Assembly (NCBI GenBank): GCA_029880775.1
Contig: JAOUNV010000105.1
Span: 1-6,911, forward strand
Direction: 5' to 3'
DNA from: Nitrospinota bacterium
GTDB taxonomy: Bacteria > Nitrospinota_A > UBA7883
DNA: 6,911 nucleotides
The notes under the pieces are model-generated. The model ran no database searches, had not been told where the DNA came from, and saw nothing but the letters and a program-made list of their open reading frames with translations. A program made the position numbers and the translations under genes. Below, piece after piece: positions 1 to 4,968 of this stretch (position 1 is the first letter of the stretch; each line of letters opens with the position of its first letter).

Positions 1-282
1 AGCAGGCAAGTGGGGTCATTGCAAATGGATAGTCGGGGCGTGGCAAGCCGTGGGGTGCTCATCCGCCACCTGGTGATGCCGGGGCATAAGGAGGATACCG
101 CCGCCATCTTGAAGTTCATCGCCGAGGAGATTTCCACCGAAAGCTATGTGAATATCATGGAGCAATACAACCCCGCCTGGCGCAGTAGTGAGTTCGAAGA
201 GATCAACCGGCGGACCACCCATGCGGAATGGGAAGAGGCTTGCAATATGGCAAGGGAGCTTGGATTGAGCAGGGGGTTTTAG
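1..282 (+). CDS. Radical SAM protein, PflX/COG1313-like, C-terminal part only
   Basis: The frame is open to the first base of the window, so this is the 3' end of a longer gene: 93 codons and a TAG stop. A GTG at 10 is in frame but is very probably internal. The visible residues, including GVLIRHLVMPG, then FIAEEIS and YVNIMEQYNPAWR, match my memory of the conserved C-terminal part of the PflX group of radical SAM proteins (related to pyruvate formate-lyase activating enzyme). In that group HLV.P and the N.M.QY.P.. segment form the end of the barrel. The radical SAM CxxxCxxC cluster lies upstream and cannot be seen. Family members are usually 300 or more residues, so most of the protein is missing. 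The substrate of this family is not established. No gene follows on the same strand for about 1.8 kb, so it ends its transcription unit. The family call is fairly sure; any function is not. Confidence 0.8.
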   Translation, partial: SRQVGSLQMDSRGVASRGVLIRHLVMPGHKEDTAAILKFIAEEISTESYVNIMEQYNPAWRSSEFEEINRRTTHAEWEEACNMARELGLSRGF

Positions 283-576
283 GAGGGGGGGAGAGGTAGA
301 CCCCAGATTTCGGACAGCCTGTTAAGGTGGTATCCGAACCATTTGAGGAGTCTATTTATCTGGTGGCTTAGCAAGCTTAGCGCGCGTCAGAGCGTAAACG
401 CCTCTGCAAGAGCCCTTTGAGATTGTCGACACCTGCTAATCCAATGCGTCCAAATATGTCGCATTCATGGGGGACCATATACAACATAGGGAGGAAACTG
501 CGCTTGCTTGTTGAACTGGGGAATACGATATCAGGATCGATAATTAAAGGTGATTATATTGCATACATCGTAGCCA
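283..576. other. Intergenic region between convergent genes, no gene seen
   Basis: This stretch separates the convergent radical SAM and slipin genes. An open frame starting at 417 runs into the slipin gene on the opposite strand and has no protein-like features, so I do not call it. The only clear structure is the hairpin at 309-338. A weaker stem occurs near 390-406 (CAGAG with CTCTG). I see no good intrinsic terminator for either gene. Confidence 0.6.
309..338 (+). terminator. Imperfect hairpin downstream of the radical SAM gene
   Basis: TTCGGACA at 309-316 pairs with TATCCGAA at 331-338 with one mismatch, and CCT can pair with AGG further in. No U-run follows, so it is not a classical intrinsic terminator. 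It may be a 3' end stabiliser or a decayed repeat. The stem is visible; its role is inferred. Confidence 0.3.
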
Positions 577-1374
577 TCACGACTTCGCATCATCCGAGCC
601 GGTGGCTCCCGAGCCAGCGGCTCTAGAGCCAGCGTCCGCCAAGGGAGCGCCAACCTTGGTCGTCGGGTCCACTCCGAGAACCAGGGTGTTGCCGGAGGAG
701 AGGAGCGTGCGCAGTTGCATAAGCGCCGGATTGTTTTTCATCATATTCGCCGCGTTGGCGAGGTTGCGCAGGGCGGCGGTCTCCCCCCGTGATCTTTCCA
801 GCAGGGCCATCGCCTCCTGCCGGGCTTTCACCCCTTCGGCGAAGACCTGCTTCATCGGGCCGGGGAAGGAGATATCCTTGATTCCCAAAGAGTGGATTTT
901 CACGCCTACCTGTTCCGCCTTCTCCTCCACGGTTTTCAATATCAGGTCAGTAAGCTCCTTGCGCTCCGCCAGTAACTCCTCTATTTTCTTTTCCCCCACG
1001 ATTTCCCGCACGGCAAGCTGGATCATGTAATAGATGGCGGTTTCGTGCTCATTGGAAAGGCTCGTTATCAATTTACGCGCGTCAACAACCTCATAGCTGG
1101 CTATGGCGCTTATTTTCAGGGTCACCCCCTCAGAGCTTAGAACCTCCTGGGTGGGAACCTTGATAAAAGTCGGCCTGGTGTCTATTTTGATGATTTCCGA
1201 GAATATGCCGGAGATGATGTACATGCCCGGCGGAGCCACATCGGAGATTACTCCACGATTGAACCGCACACCCGCTTCATATTCATGCACGGTGACGACA
1301 CACAGCTTCGGAAAAGTCACAGCCACAAGGTATAGGAGGAGTAGGACCGCAAAAGCGGTTATAACCAGTTCCAT
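577..1374 (-). CDS. Slipin / stomatin-like SPFH (band 7) membrane protein
   Basis: A 265-residue protein of the stomatin/prohibitin/flotillin (SPFH) superfamily, slipin branch. Residues 2-20 form one hydrophobic segment that anchors the N terminus in the inner membrane. The SPFH domain covers about residues 27-195, with the slipin-like VHEYEAGVRFNRG (29-41), PPGMY (48-52) and IDTRPTF (64-70). A charged helical stretch (about 125-210) contains ERSRGETAALRNLA, which corresponds to the slipin E.R.R.GE segment, then NPALMQLRTL (215-224). The last 15 or so residues are rich in Gly, Ala and Ser. Slipins form membrane-associated oligomers and often pair with an NfeD-type membrane protease; no nfeD gene lies in this window. 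ATG 1374 is preceded by GGGGTGA at 1378-1384, a plausible if close Shine-Dalgarno. A promoter at 1586-1614 would give a leader of about 200 nt. The family is confident; the physiological role is open. Confidence 0.93.
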   Translation of the reverse strand: MELVITAFAVLLLLYLVAVTFPKLCVVTVHEYEAGVRFNRGVISDVAPPGMYIISGIFSEIIKIDTRPTFIKVPTQEVLSSEGVTLKISAIASYEVVDARKLITSLSNEHETAIYYMIQLAVREIVGEKKIEELLAERKELTDLILKTVEEKAEQVGVKIHSLGIKDISFPGPMKQVFAEGVKARQEAMALLERSRGETAALRNLANAANMMKNNPALMQLRTLLSSGNTLVLGVDPTTKVGAPLADAGSRAAGSGATGSDDAKS

Positions 1375-1424
1375 GTATCACCCCAAATCAAAGAGAAATA
1401 AATGACCTCCCCTGATGGATCATG

Positions 1425-1580
1425 AAAATCAGGCGGGGGTTTTGCGCCCGCATAGCCCGAAGCCCATATCGATCCATAAGGAGAGGGACGTGTGGGAGTT
1501 GAACCCGAGTTCCATACCAACCTGGACGCTACCGCCGCGCCATCCCGTAACTGAACGGCGCAAGCCTGCTCTCCCAAGTG
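1425..1580 (-). ncRNA. Structured leader or unassigned small RNA upstream of the slipin gene
   Basis: The promoter at 1586-1614 would start transcription near 1579, about 205 nt before the slipin ATG. Read on the minus strand the stretch is rich in stems. CCGT pairs with ACGG (loop TCAGTT), TCCA pairs with TGGA (loop GGTTGGTA), GGG-TTCAACT-CCC resembles a tRNA T-arm, and GCGGG pairs with CCCGC followed by CTGATTTTC, a weak terminator. CCTGAT/ATCAGG can form an overlapping, competing hairpin just before the slipin gene. Two short ORFs cross the region (from about 1583 and 1614) but have no recognisable product. I do not recognise an RNA family. It could equally be an attenuator-like leader or the remnant of a coding region. 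Confidence 0.25.
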
Positions 1581-1585
1581 CAACT

Positions 1586-1614
1586 ATATTAGCGAGGGAT
1601 ACAAAACTGCGCAA
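1586..1614 (-). promoter_or_regulatory. Sigma70-like promoter facing the slipin gene
   Basis: On the minus strand there is a -35 box TTGCGC (1609-1614), a 17-nt spacer and a -10 box TAATAT (1586-1591). Transcription would begin near 1579. It is the best promoter-like match I found upstream of the slipin gene. Confidence 0.45.
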
Positions 1615-1679
1615 CGTAAATTATGCCATGGGCATATTGTCGGTAGTGGCGCATCGATAAACCTTGGGGTTACAGGGGG

Positions 1680-1742
1680 CGATTCCTTGTAGGGGCGTTT
1701 CGTGAAGCGCCCTTTTGCTTCCCCGTGGTCGCCTGGCCACGG
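1680..1742. repeat. Intergenic hairpin pair, repeat-like
   Basis: GGGCGTTT (1693-1700) pairs with GAAGCGCCC-side bases 1705-1712 with one G-U pair and loop CGTG, then TTTT at 1713-1716. On the plus strand this would be a passable intrinsic terminator, but no plus-strand gene lies upstream within 1.4 kb. A second stem follows directly: CCGTGG (1723-1728) with CCACGG (1737-1742). The style, a GTAGGGGCG-type head followed by GC-rich hairpins, is that of multicopy intergenic repeats rather than of a gene-specific terminator. Confidence 0.45.
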
Positions 1743-1789
1743 CGCCCCGAACGTGCTGGCGCAACAATAGTAATCCCCATTACCAACAA

Positions 1790-1830
1790 AATCCCCTCCC
1801 TGAACGGGAGGGGACAAAGGGGAGGGTGAT
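1790..1830 (+). repeat. G-rich hairpin repeat, copy 1
   Basis: This 41-nt unit is repeated at 6795-6835 with 40 of 41 bases the same, the only difference being in the hairpin loop. CCCCTCCC pairs perfectly with GGGAGGGG around the loop TGAAC, and is followed by ACAAAGGGGAGGGTGAT. The four G-runs at 1806-1826 fit the G3+N1-7 G-quadruplex pattern. Two near-identical copies in 7 kb of non-coding DNA imply a dispersed genomic repeat. Confidence 0.85.
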
Positions 1831-1891
1831 CGAGATGCTTTGTGGAATTTACCCTGAGTTTTTAACGAAGGGCCTTCCATGACCGTATAGA

Positions 1892-1930
1892 GTCATTCTG
1901 AACGAAGCGAAAGCGCAGTGAAGAATCTCG
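1892..1930 (+). repeat. GTCATTCTGA-type intergenic repeat
   Basis: GTCATTCTGAACGAAGCGAA followed by a GTGAAGAATCTC tail resembles, from memory, an intergenic repeat found in several bacterial genomes (consensus like GTCATTCTGAGCGAAGCGAA then GAATCTC). Here an extra AGCGCAGT-like stretch is inserted in the middle. There is only one copy in the window, so the repeat status rests on recall. Confidence 0.4.
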
Positions 1931-1968
1931 TCCCGTGGGTTCACTCCCGCCTGTGTCTCGCAAGCGAG

Positions 1969-1994
1969 CCTCCCCCATCAAGGGCGAGGATTTC
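1969..1994 (+). repeat. CCTCCCCCATCA repeat, copy 1
   Basis: CCTCCCCCATCA followed by AGGGCGAGGATTTC closely resembles 6662-6687 (CCTCCCCCATCA then TAGGGGAAGATTTG). The C-run and G-run flank a short loop, forming a small hairpin. This is a second dispersed repeat family, shared between the two intergenic regions. Confidence 0.5.
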
Positions 1995-2007
1995 GATCTC
2001 GGATCCG

Positions 2008-2036
2008 TTGATGTTATTTCTGAATGGGAGTAATAT
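2008..2036 (+). promoter_or_regulatory. Sigma70-like promoter of the lipoprotein pair
   Basis: The -35 box is TTGATG (2008-2013), the spacer 17 nt and the -10 box TAATAT (2031-2036). The predicted start is near 2043, about 20 nt before the ATG at 2063, leaving just room for the Shine-Dalgarno GGGAGGG at 2052-2058. The geometry fits a dedicated promoter for the two lipoprotein genes. Confidence 0.6.
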
Positions 2037-2062
2037 TTACGTAATCATATTGGGAGGGTGCC

Positions 2063-2455
2063 ATGCGACGACTTACCTTTATCATTCTGCTAATCATATC
2101 GATTTTTCCTGTTTTGTCTTGTGGAGGAGGTGGAGGCTCATCCGAAACCACTGCCCAATACAGATTCATTCATCATTTGGCAGACCTAGGCTACTGCGCT
2201 CCTATAGAGGGAAAGCTTGTTATGGGCGGAGCAACTCTAATTTCGTCAAATAACAGGTGGACAGCTAAAACCACGCTTAATAATTGTGGCAAGTTAATGG
2301 CCTATCAGTCTTGGGGTGACGAAGGTGACCCTCTCCCTTGCGGCTGGGCAATTTTGGTACATGAGGACTTGGACATACAATGTGGAAAGCATAACCTCAT
2401 CAGTTTTAACTGGAATGATGGCTTTGTTATCACCACCGGCTCTGCTCAAAATTAA
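2063..2455 (+). CDS. Small secreted lipoprotein, paralogue A
   Basis: A 130-residue lipoprotein I do not recognise beyond its export signal. Residues 1-19 are a signal peptide (Arg-Arg, then a hydrophobic core) ending in the lipobox V-L-S-C, so C20 would be lipidated. GGGGGSS follows as a flexible linker. No Asp occurs at position +2, which in enterobacterial rules would favour the outer membrane. The mature part has four cysteines (45, 75, 93, 107), enough for two disulfides in the periplasm, and short polar/hydrophobic alternations suggesting beta strands. ATG 2063 has an excellent Shine-Dalgarno (GGGAGGG at 2052-2058) and a promoter at 2008-2036. A paralogue begins 22 nt downstream and shares the linker, the SSETTAQ.R..HHLA segment, WT.KTTLN.CG and LPCGW. 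Base composition is AT-richer than in lysS. Function unknown. Confidence 0.85.
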   Translation: MRRLTFIILLIISIFPVLSCGGGGGSSETTAQYRFIHHLADLGYCAPIEGKLVMGGATLISSNNRWTAKTTLNNCGKLMAYQSWGDEGDPLPCGWAILVHEDLDIQCGKHNLISFNWNDGFVITTGSAQN

Positions 2456-2477
2456 CCTTGTCAGATTGGGGAATACC

Positions 2478-2810
2478 ATGTTCAGAAATGCGGCTCTTGT
2501 TTTACTGCTTACGTTGATTTTTCCTTTTGCGTCCTGCGGAGGAGGAGGTTCATCTGAAACCACCGCGCAATTCCGGTACTTACATCATTTGGCCCCTGAG
2601 TACTGCAGCCAAATCGAAGCTAGACTCGAAGTAGGTGGGGCGGTGCTAATCTCCTCACGAGGTGACTGGACTCCAAAAACGACTCTCAATGCTTGCGGTA
2701 CTTTGAAATACTCTTATTACCTTGAACACCGAGGCGCCTCCCTTCCTTGTGGCTGGACAATTTGCAATAATTCAATACTATTGACATTCAATGCGGCAAG
2801 CACAATCTGA
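2478..2810 (+). CDS. Small lipoprotein, paralogue B, frameshifted near its C terminus
   Basis: As it stands the ORF encodes 110 residues. I start it at ATG 2478, where GGGGA stands 7 nt upstream and a signal peptide with lipobox F-A-S-C begins (C20 lipidated), followed by GGGGSSETTAQ. A longer reading from 2316 overlaps paralogue A in another frame and would bury the signal peptide, so I reject it. The protein aligns with paralogue A through LPCGWTI (residues 89-95), with C43, C73 and C91 matching C45, C75 and C93. It then diverges into a run of unrelated residues and stops early. The missing C-terminal part, including the fourth cysteine, is present in another frame at about 2788-2869. The gene therefore looks like a recent frameshift. 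Function unknown. Confidence 0.7.
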   Translation: MFRNAALVLLLTLIFPFASCGGGGSSETTAQFRYLHHLAPEYCSQIEARLEVGGAVLISSRGDWTPKTTLNACGTLKYSYYLEHRGASLPCGWTICNNSILLTFNAASTI

Positions 2811-2869
2811 TTAATTATGATGACATTTGGGAAGGTATAACTGTCACCACCGGCCCTGTCCAGAAGTGA
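2788..2869 (+). pseudogene. Out-of-frame C-terminal tail of paralogue B
   Basis: In the frame two bases ahead of paralogue B this segment reads DIQCGKHNLI, identical to residues 104-113 of paralogue A, and later TVTTGPVQK, matching VITTGSAQN, followed by TGA at 2867-2869. Between TGG of the CGW motif and the shared GAC codon, paralogue A has 27 nt and paralogue B 29 nt. A net gain of two bases explains the shift. Repaired, paralogue B would be about 129 residues, almost the length of A. Confidence 0.75.
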
Positions 2870-2888
2870 GCTAACAGACAATTAGAAG

Positions 2889-2961
2889 CCTGTTCTTTTT
2901 CACAGGGGGCGGGCCATGGTGGGGGGATATCTCTCCATGGTCCGGGAGCTCCACTCCCCGG
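2889..2961. terminator. Hairpin cluster between convergent lipoprotein genes
   Basis: Three stems lie between the convergent lipoprotein genes. CCTGT/ACAGG (2889-2893 with 2902-2906) encloses a T-rich loop on the plus strand. GGGCCATGG (2911-2919) pairs with CCATGGTCC (2935-2943) with one G-U. CCGG-GAG pairs with CTC-CCGG within 2942-2961, with a one-base bulge. None has a proper U-run behind it, but the position between two converging genes suits bidirectional termination. Confidence 0.4.
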
Positions 2962-2973
2962 CCTCCATACATT

Positions 2974-3408
2974 CTACATTTTTGAGCCGCTAAATTTTGT
3001 ATCCCACCAACATGTAAAGCCGTCATAGTTTTCAAATGTATAATTGTAATCGCCGTACCAACCATTATTAGAGAATGCTCCGCTCATTTTAGATACACCT
3101 CTTCCGTAGTCATTGTAATAAGGTTTAGATTCCACGGTAAATGCTCCGTCACTCGTTATTGATCCCTCAAAAAGCAATGTGTCAGGAGATGCAACACCAA
3201 GTTTATAAATACGCAACGAATCTCCTTCGTGCTTCACTTGGTTATTTACCGTTCCACCATATACGTAACCAGACATACCGTTACTGCAGTAATCGTATGC
3301 ATCGTTTACGGTTCTGGTGTAATTACCGGAATAATTAGGACTAGAACTATCTCCACCACAGGCAGGGATAAGCAGAAATGCCACCAGGACAAGAAGAACA
3401 TGCTTCAT
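2974..3408 (-). CDS. Small secreted lipoprotein, unrelated to the tandem pair
   Basis: A 144-residue lipoprotein of unknown function. The signal peptide (residues 1-16, lysine then a Val/Leu-rich core) ends in the lipobox I-P-A-C, so C17 would be lipidated, followed by GGDSSSPN. The mature part is rich in Tyr, Asn, Gly and Ser, has two further cysteines (41 and 133, possibly one disulfide near the two ends) and alternates aromatic and polar residues, as in a small beta-barrel or beta-sandwich: SGNYTRTV near the start, then YNYTFENYDGFTCWWDTKF near the end. I see no real similarity to the two lipoproteins on the other strand. ATG 3408 has only a weak GAGAG upstream. It lies downstream of a promoter at 3580-3588 and of a 17-codon ORF (3497-3550). 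It is notably AT-rich: 23 of 60 bases at 3001-3060 are G or C. Confidence 0.8.
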   Translation of the reverse strand: MKHVLLVLVAFLLIPACGGDSSSPNYSGNYTRTVNDAYDYCSNGMSGYVYGGTVNNQVKHEGDSLRIYKLGVASPDTLLFEGSITSDGAFTVESKPYYNDYGRGVSKMSGAFSNNGWYGDYNYTFENYDGFTCWWDTKFSGSKM

Positions 3409-3496
3409 AAGGCTCTCACAATAAGATTACCCTGTGACGTGAGTATCGGTCTTTGTGCCGCCTGATGTCAATGGGGCATATAGTTCGGCCAGGAAC

Positions 3497-3550
3497 TCAA
3501 CTCCCGACAAGAATCAGAACGCTCCACAACATGATAGCCACATTTCGCAT
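3497..3550 (-). CDS. 17-codon ORF: leader peptide or broken lipoprotein gene
   Basis: ATG at 3550 is preceded, five bases upstream, by GGGAGG (3556-3561), the strongest Shine-Dalgarno on this strand, and by an extended -10 promoter. It encodes MRNVAIMLWSVLILVGS and stops at TGA (3497-3499). The peptide looks like a lipoprotein signal peptide, and the TGA falls exactly where the lipobox cysteine (TGT or TGC) would stand. Reading past the TGA, the frame stays open for 26 more codons to TGA 3416-3418, seven bases before the downstream lipoprotein ATG. It may be a translated leader, a small membrane peptide or a gene killed by one substitution. Translation signals are visible; the role is not. 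Confidence 0.4.
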   Translation of the reverse strand: MRNVAIMLWSVLILVGS

Positions 3551-3579
3551 AAGAACCTCCCTATTCTATTACCATAAGC

Positions 3580-3588
3580 ATCATACCA
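3580..3588 (-). promoter_or_regulatory. Extended -10 promoter of the minus-strand lipoprotein unit
   Basis: On the minus strand TGG-TATGAT is an extended -10 element (TATGAT at 3580-3585, TGG at 3586-3588). No -35 box with proper spacing is seen, which extended -10 promoters tolerate. Transcription would start near 3573, about 22 nt before the ATG at 3550. Confidence 0.45.
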
Positions 3589-3605
3589 CAGGTCGTTTGA
3601 TTGCT

Positions 3606-3630
3606 CTGCGGGGTGTTCTTCACCCCGCAG
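3606..3630. terminator. Perfect 10-bp GC-rich hairpin
   Basis: CTGCGGGGTG (3606-3615) pairs perfectly with CACCCCGCAG (3621-3630) around TTCTT. It lies between the antiporter stop and the lipoprotein promoter, so on the minus strand it is well placed to end the lysS-antiporter transcript. No U-run follows on either strand, so termination efficiency is uncertain. Confidence 0.45.
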
Positions 3631-3695
3631 TCTAGATTCACACACTACGCACTAAGCAAAAGAATCCGGGGAGTGGGAGGATTTCAATTTTTCAC

Positions 3696-3718
3696 GATAT
3701 CGTTATTTATACGATATC
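3696..3718 (-). other. Hairpin spanning the antiporter stop codon
   Basis: GATATCGT (3711-3718 on the minus strand) pairs perfectly with ACGATATC (3696-3703) over 8 bp, and the TAA stop (3707-3709) sits in the 7-nt loop ATAAATA. It is AT-rich and lacks a U-run, so a role in termination is doubtful; it could protect the 3' end. Confidence 0.4.
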
Positions 3719-4945
3719 CTTCTCCACCGCCTCCTCCGCCTTCTTCAGCCCCGCCTTCTTCAGCCCCTCCTTCTCCAGCCACTTCTCCCCCGCCAGCCTT
3801 ATCCCAATCGCTCCCAGCGGCGCGGTAATCACTATCGACAGCGCGGCCACGGCCAATATCACTTCCCCTCCTGCGATGCCCGCCTCCAGCGGCACCGCCC
3901 CGATGGCCGCCTGCACAGTGGCTTTCGGTGTGTAGGCCACCACGCAGAATAGCTTCTCCCGTATATTCATGTCCGCGCCGATGAGCGACACCATTACGCC
4001 GATGCTGCGAGCCACCAGCCCGATGATTATCAGCGCCGCCCCTGCCAGCCCCGCGTCCCACGCCACCTGCGGCTCCACCTGGGCGCCCACCAGCGTGAAG
4101 AGCAGTATCTCCGCGAAGATCCACACTTTCGCCAACTTTTGCGATATCTTGTGGGCGCGAGTCTCCGCCTTCTCCAGCAGCACGAACCCGATCGTCATCA
4201 CTCCCAGCAGCGCGGAAACCGCCAGCACGCCATGCAGCGACTTCTCCAGCCAGGTGAGCAGGATCGCCACCGCCACCACCGTGATGGTCATCTTGGTGGC
4301 GCGGGTGTGGAACCTGTCGAACAGCAGATAGAGGATGCCGCCAGCCAGCGCCCCCAAAGCAACCCCCGCCAGCATAGACTCCGGAATCTCCAGCAGTTTG
4401 CGGGCAATGCTCATATCCTGCCCCGCGCCCATCCCCAGCAGGATGGTGAAGATCACTATCACGAAAACGTCATCCACAGACGATGCGCCCAGGATCATGG
4501 TGGGGATCCCTTTCCCTGTCCCCCGTTTTTCGTCCATGAACTTTAGCATCAGAGGCACCACCACCGCTGGGGAGACCGCCGCCAGGATCGCCCCCAGTAT
4601 GGCGCCCTCCAGCCAGGTGATCCCCAGAAACATCGGCGCCAGCGCCGCGATGGCCACTCCCTCAAACACCGCCGGAACAACTGACATCACCAGAGCCGTC
4701 TTCCCCACTCGGTTTAGAGTATCCCTGCGCAGCTCTAGCCCCGCCCGCAGCAGGATCACGATCAGCGCCACCATGCGAAAGTCGGCGGATACTTTCAGTA
4801 GCTCAGGCCGCATCATATCCAGGAAGCTGGGTCCGAACACGACGCCGATAATGAGCATCCCCACCAGCCCCGGCAGGCGAATCTTTTCCAGAAGGTAGTT
4901 GGAGAAAAGCCCCAGCAGGACGATGAGCGCTATGCTTTCGGCCAT
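3707..4945 (-). CDS. Cation:proton antiporter (Na+/H+ exchanger superfamily, PF00999-type)
   Basis: A 412-residue polytopic inner-membrane protein with about a dozen hydrophobic segments, the normal size for this fold without a large cytosolic domain. Visible landmarks are LPGLVGMLIIGVVFGPS (24-40), LRAGLELRRD (66-75), the unwound-helix SPAVVVP (125-131), the paired acidic residues in GASSVDD (D158-D159), R313 and TPKATVQA (339-346) with K341. In this superfamily the acidic pair and the nearby unwound helix form the ion site. An Asp-Asp pair, rather than Asn-Asp, is characteristic of electrogenic exchangers such as NhaA and NapA, so Na+ or K+ for H+ exchange is the expected activity; the ion is not decided by sequence. 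The tail from 384 is Lys/Glu-rich and partly made of tandem repeats. ATG 4945 lies 23 nt after the lysS stop and has no clear Shine-Dalgarno, so translation probably depends on co-transcription with lysS. Confidence 0.9.
   Translation of the reverse strand: MAESIALIVLLGLFSNYLLEKIRLPGLVGMLIIGVVFGPSFLDMMRPELLKVSADFRMVALIVILLRAGLELRRDTLNRVGKTALVMSVVPAVFEGVAIAALAPMFLGITWLEGAILGAILAAVSPAVVVPLMLKFMDEKRGTGKGIPTMILGASSVDDVFVIVIFTILLGMGAGQDMSIARKLLEIPESMLAGVALGALAGGILYLLFDRFHTRATKMTITVVAVAILLTWLEKSLHGVLAVSALLGVMTIGFVLLEKAETRAHKISQKLAKVWIFAEILLFTLVGAQVEPQVAWDAGLAGAALIIIGLVARSIGVMVSLIGADMNIREKLFCVVAYTPKATVQAAIGAVPLEAGIAGGEVILAVAALSIVITAPLGAIGIRLAGEKWLEKEGLKKAGLKKAEEAVEKDIV
3736..3780 (-). repeat. 15-bp tandem repeat in the antiporter tail
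   Basis: Three 15-nt units lie end to end: 3736-3750 and 3751-3765 are identical, and 3766-3780 differs at two positions. They encode LEKEG, LKKAG and LKKAE in the C-terminal tail. The unit length keeps the frame, so copy number can change without breaking the gene. Confidence 0.8.
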
Positions 4946-4968
4946 TGTGTTAAATCATGGTTGAGAGG

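Noticed and set aside
283..360. Insertion-sequence end near the TTCGGACA/TATCCGAA hairpin
   Set aside because: No transposase fragment, no matching opposite end and no target duplication were found.
417..626. 69-codon ORF on the plus strand
   Set aside because: It runs into the slipin gene antisense, has no Shine-Dalgarno and no recognisable protein features.
1485..1546. tRNA gene on the minus strand
   Set aside because: Only the T-arm loop and a 6-bp end stem fit. The D-like and anticodon-like stems have 3-4 bp with wrong loop sizes, total length is 62 nt and no CCA follows.
1429..1614. Possible fragment of an outer-membrane beta-barrel protein on the minus strand
   Set aside because: A stretch such as GMELGFNSHTSLSLWID looks strand-like, but it is short, isolated and lies in the proposed structured leader; not enough to call.
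1584..1880. 98-codon ORF on the minus strand
   Set aside because: It is a translation of the repeat mosaic, with proline/serine-rich sequence typical of read-through repeats.
2063..2455. Lipoprotein A as a DUF4397-like domain
   Set aside because: A faint likeness at the R-x-x-H segment only; the remaining motifs do not match what I recall of that family.
2316..2477. N-terminal extension of lipoprotein B
   Set aside because: It overlaps lipoprotein A in another frame and would place the signal peptide in the middle of the protein.
4139..4898. Long plus-strand ORFs within the antiporter gene
   Set aside because: They are antisense shadows of a GC-rich coding region; the minus-strand protein has clear family motifs.
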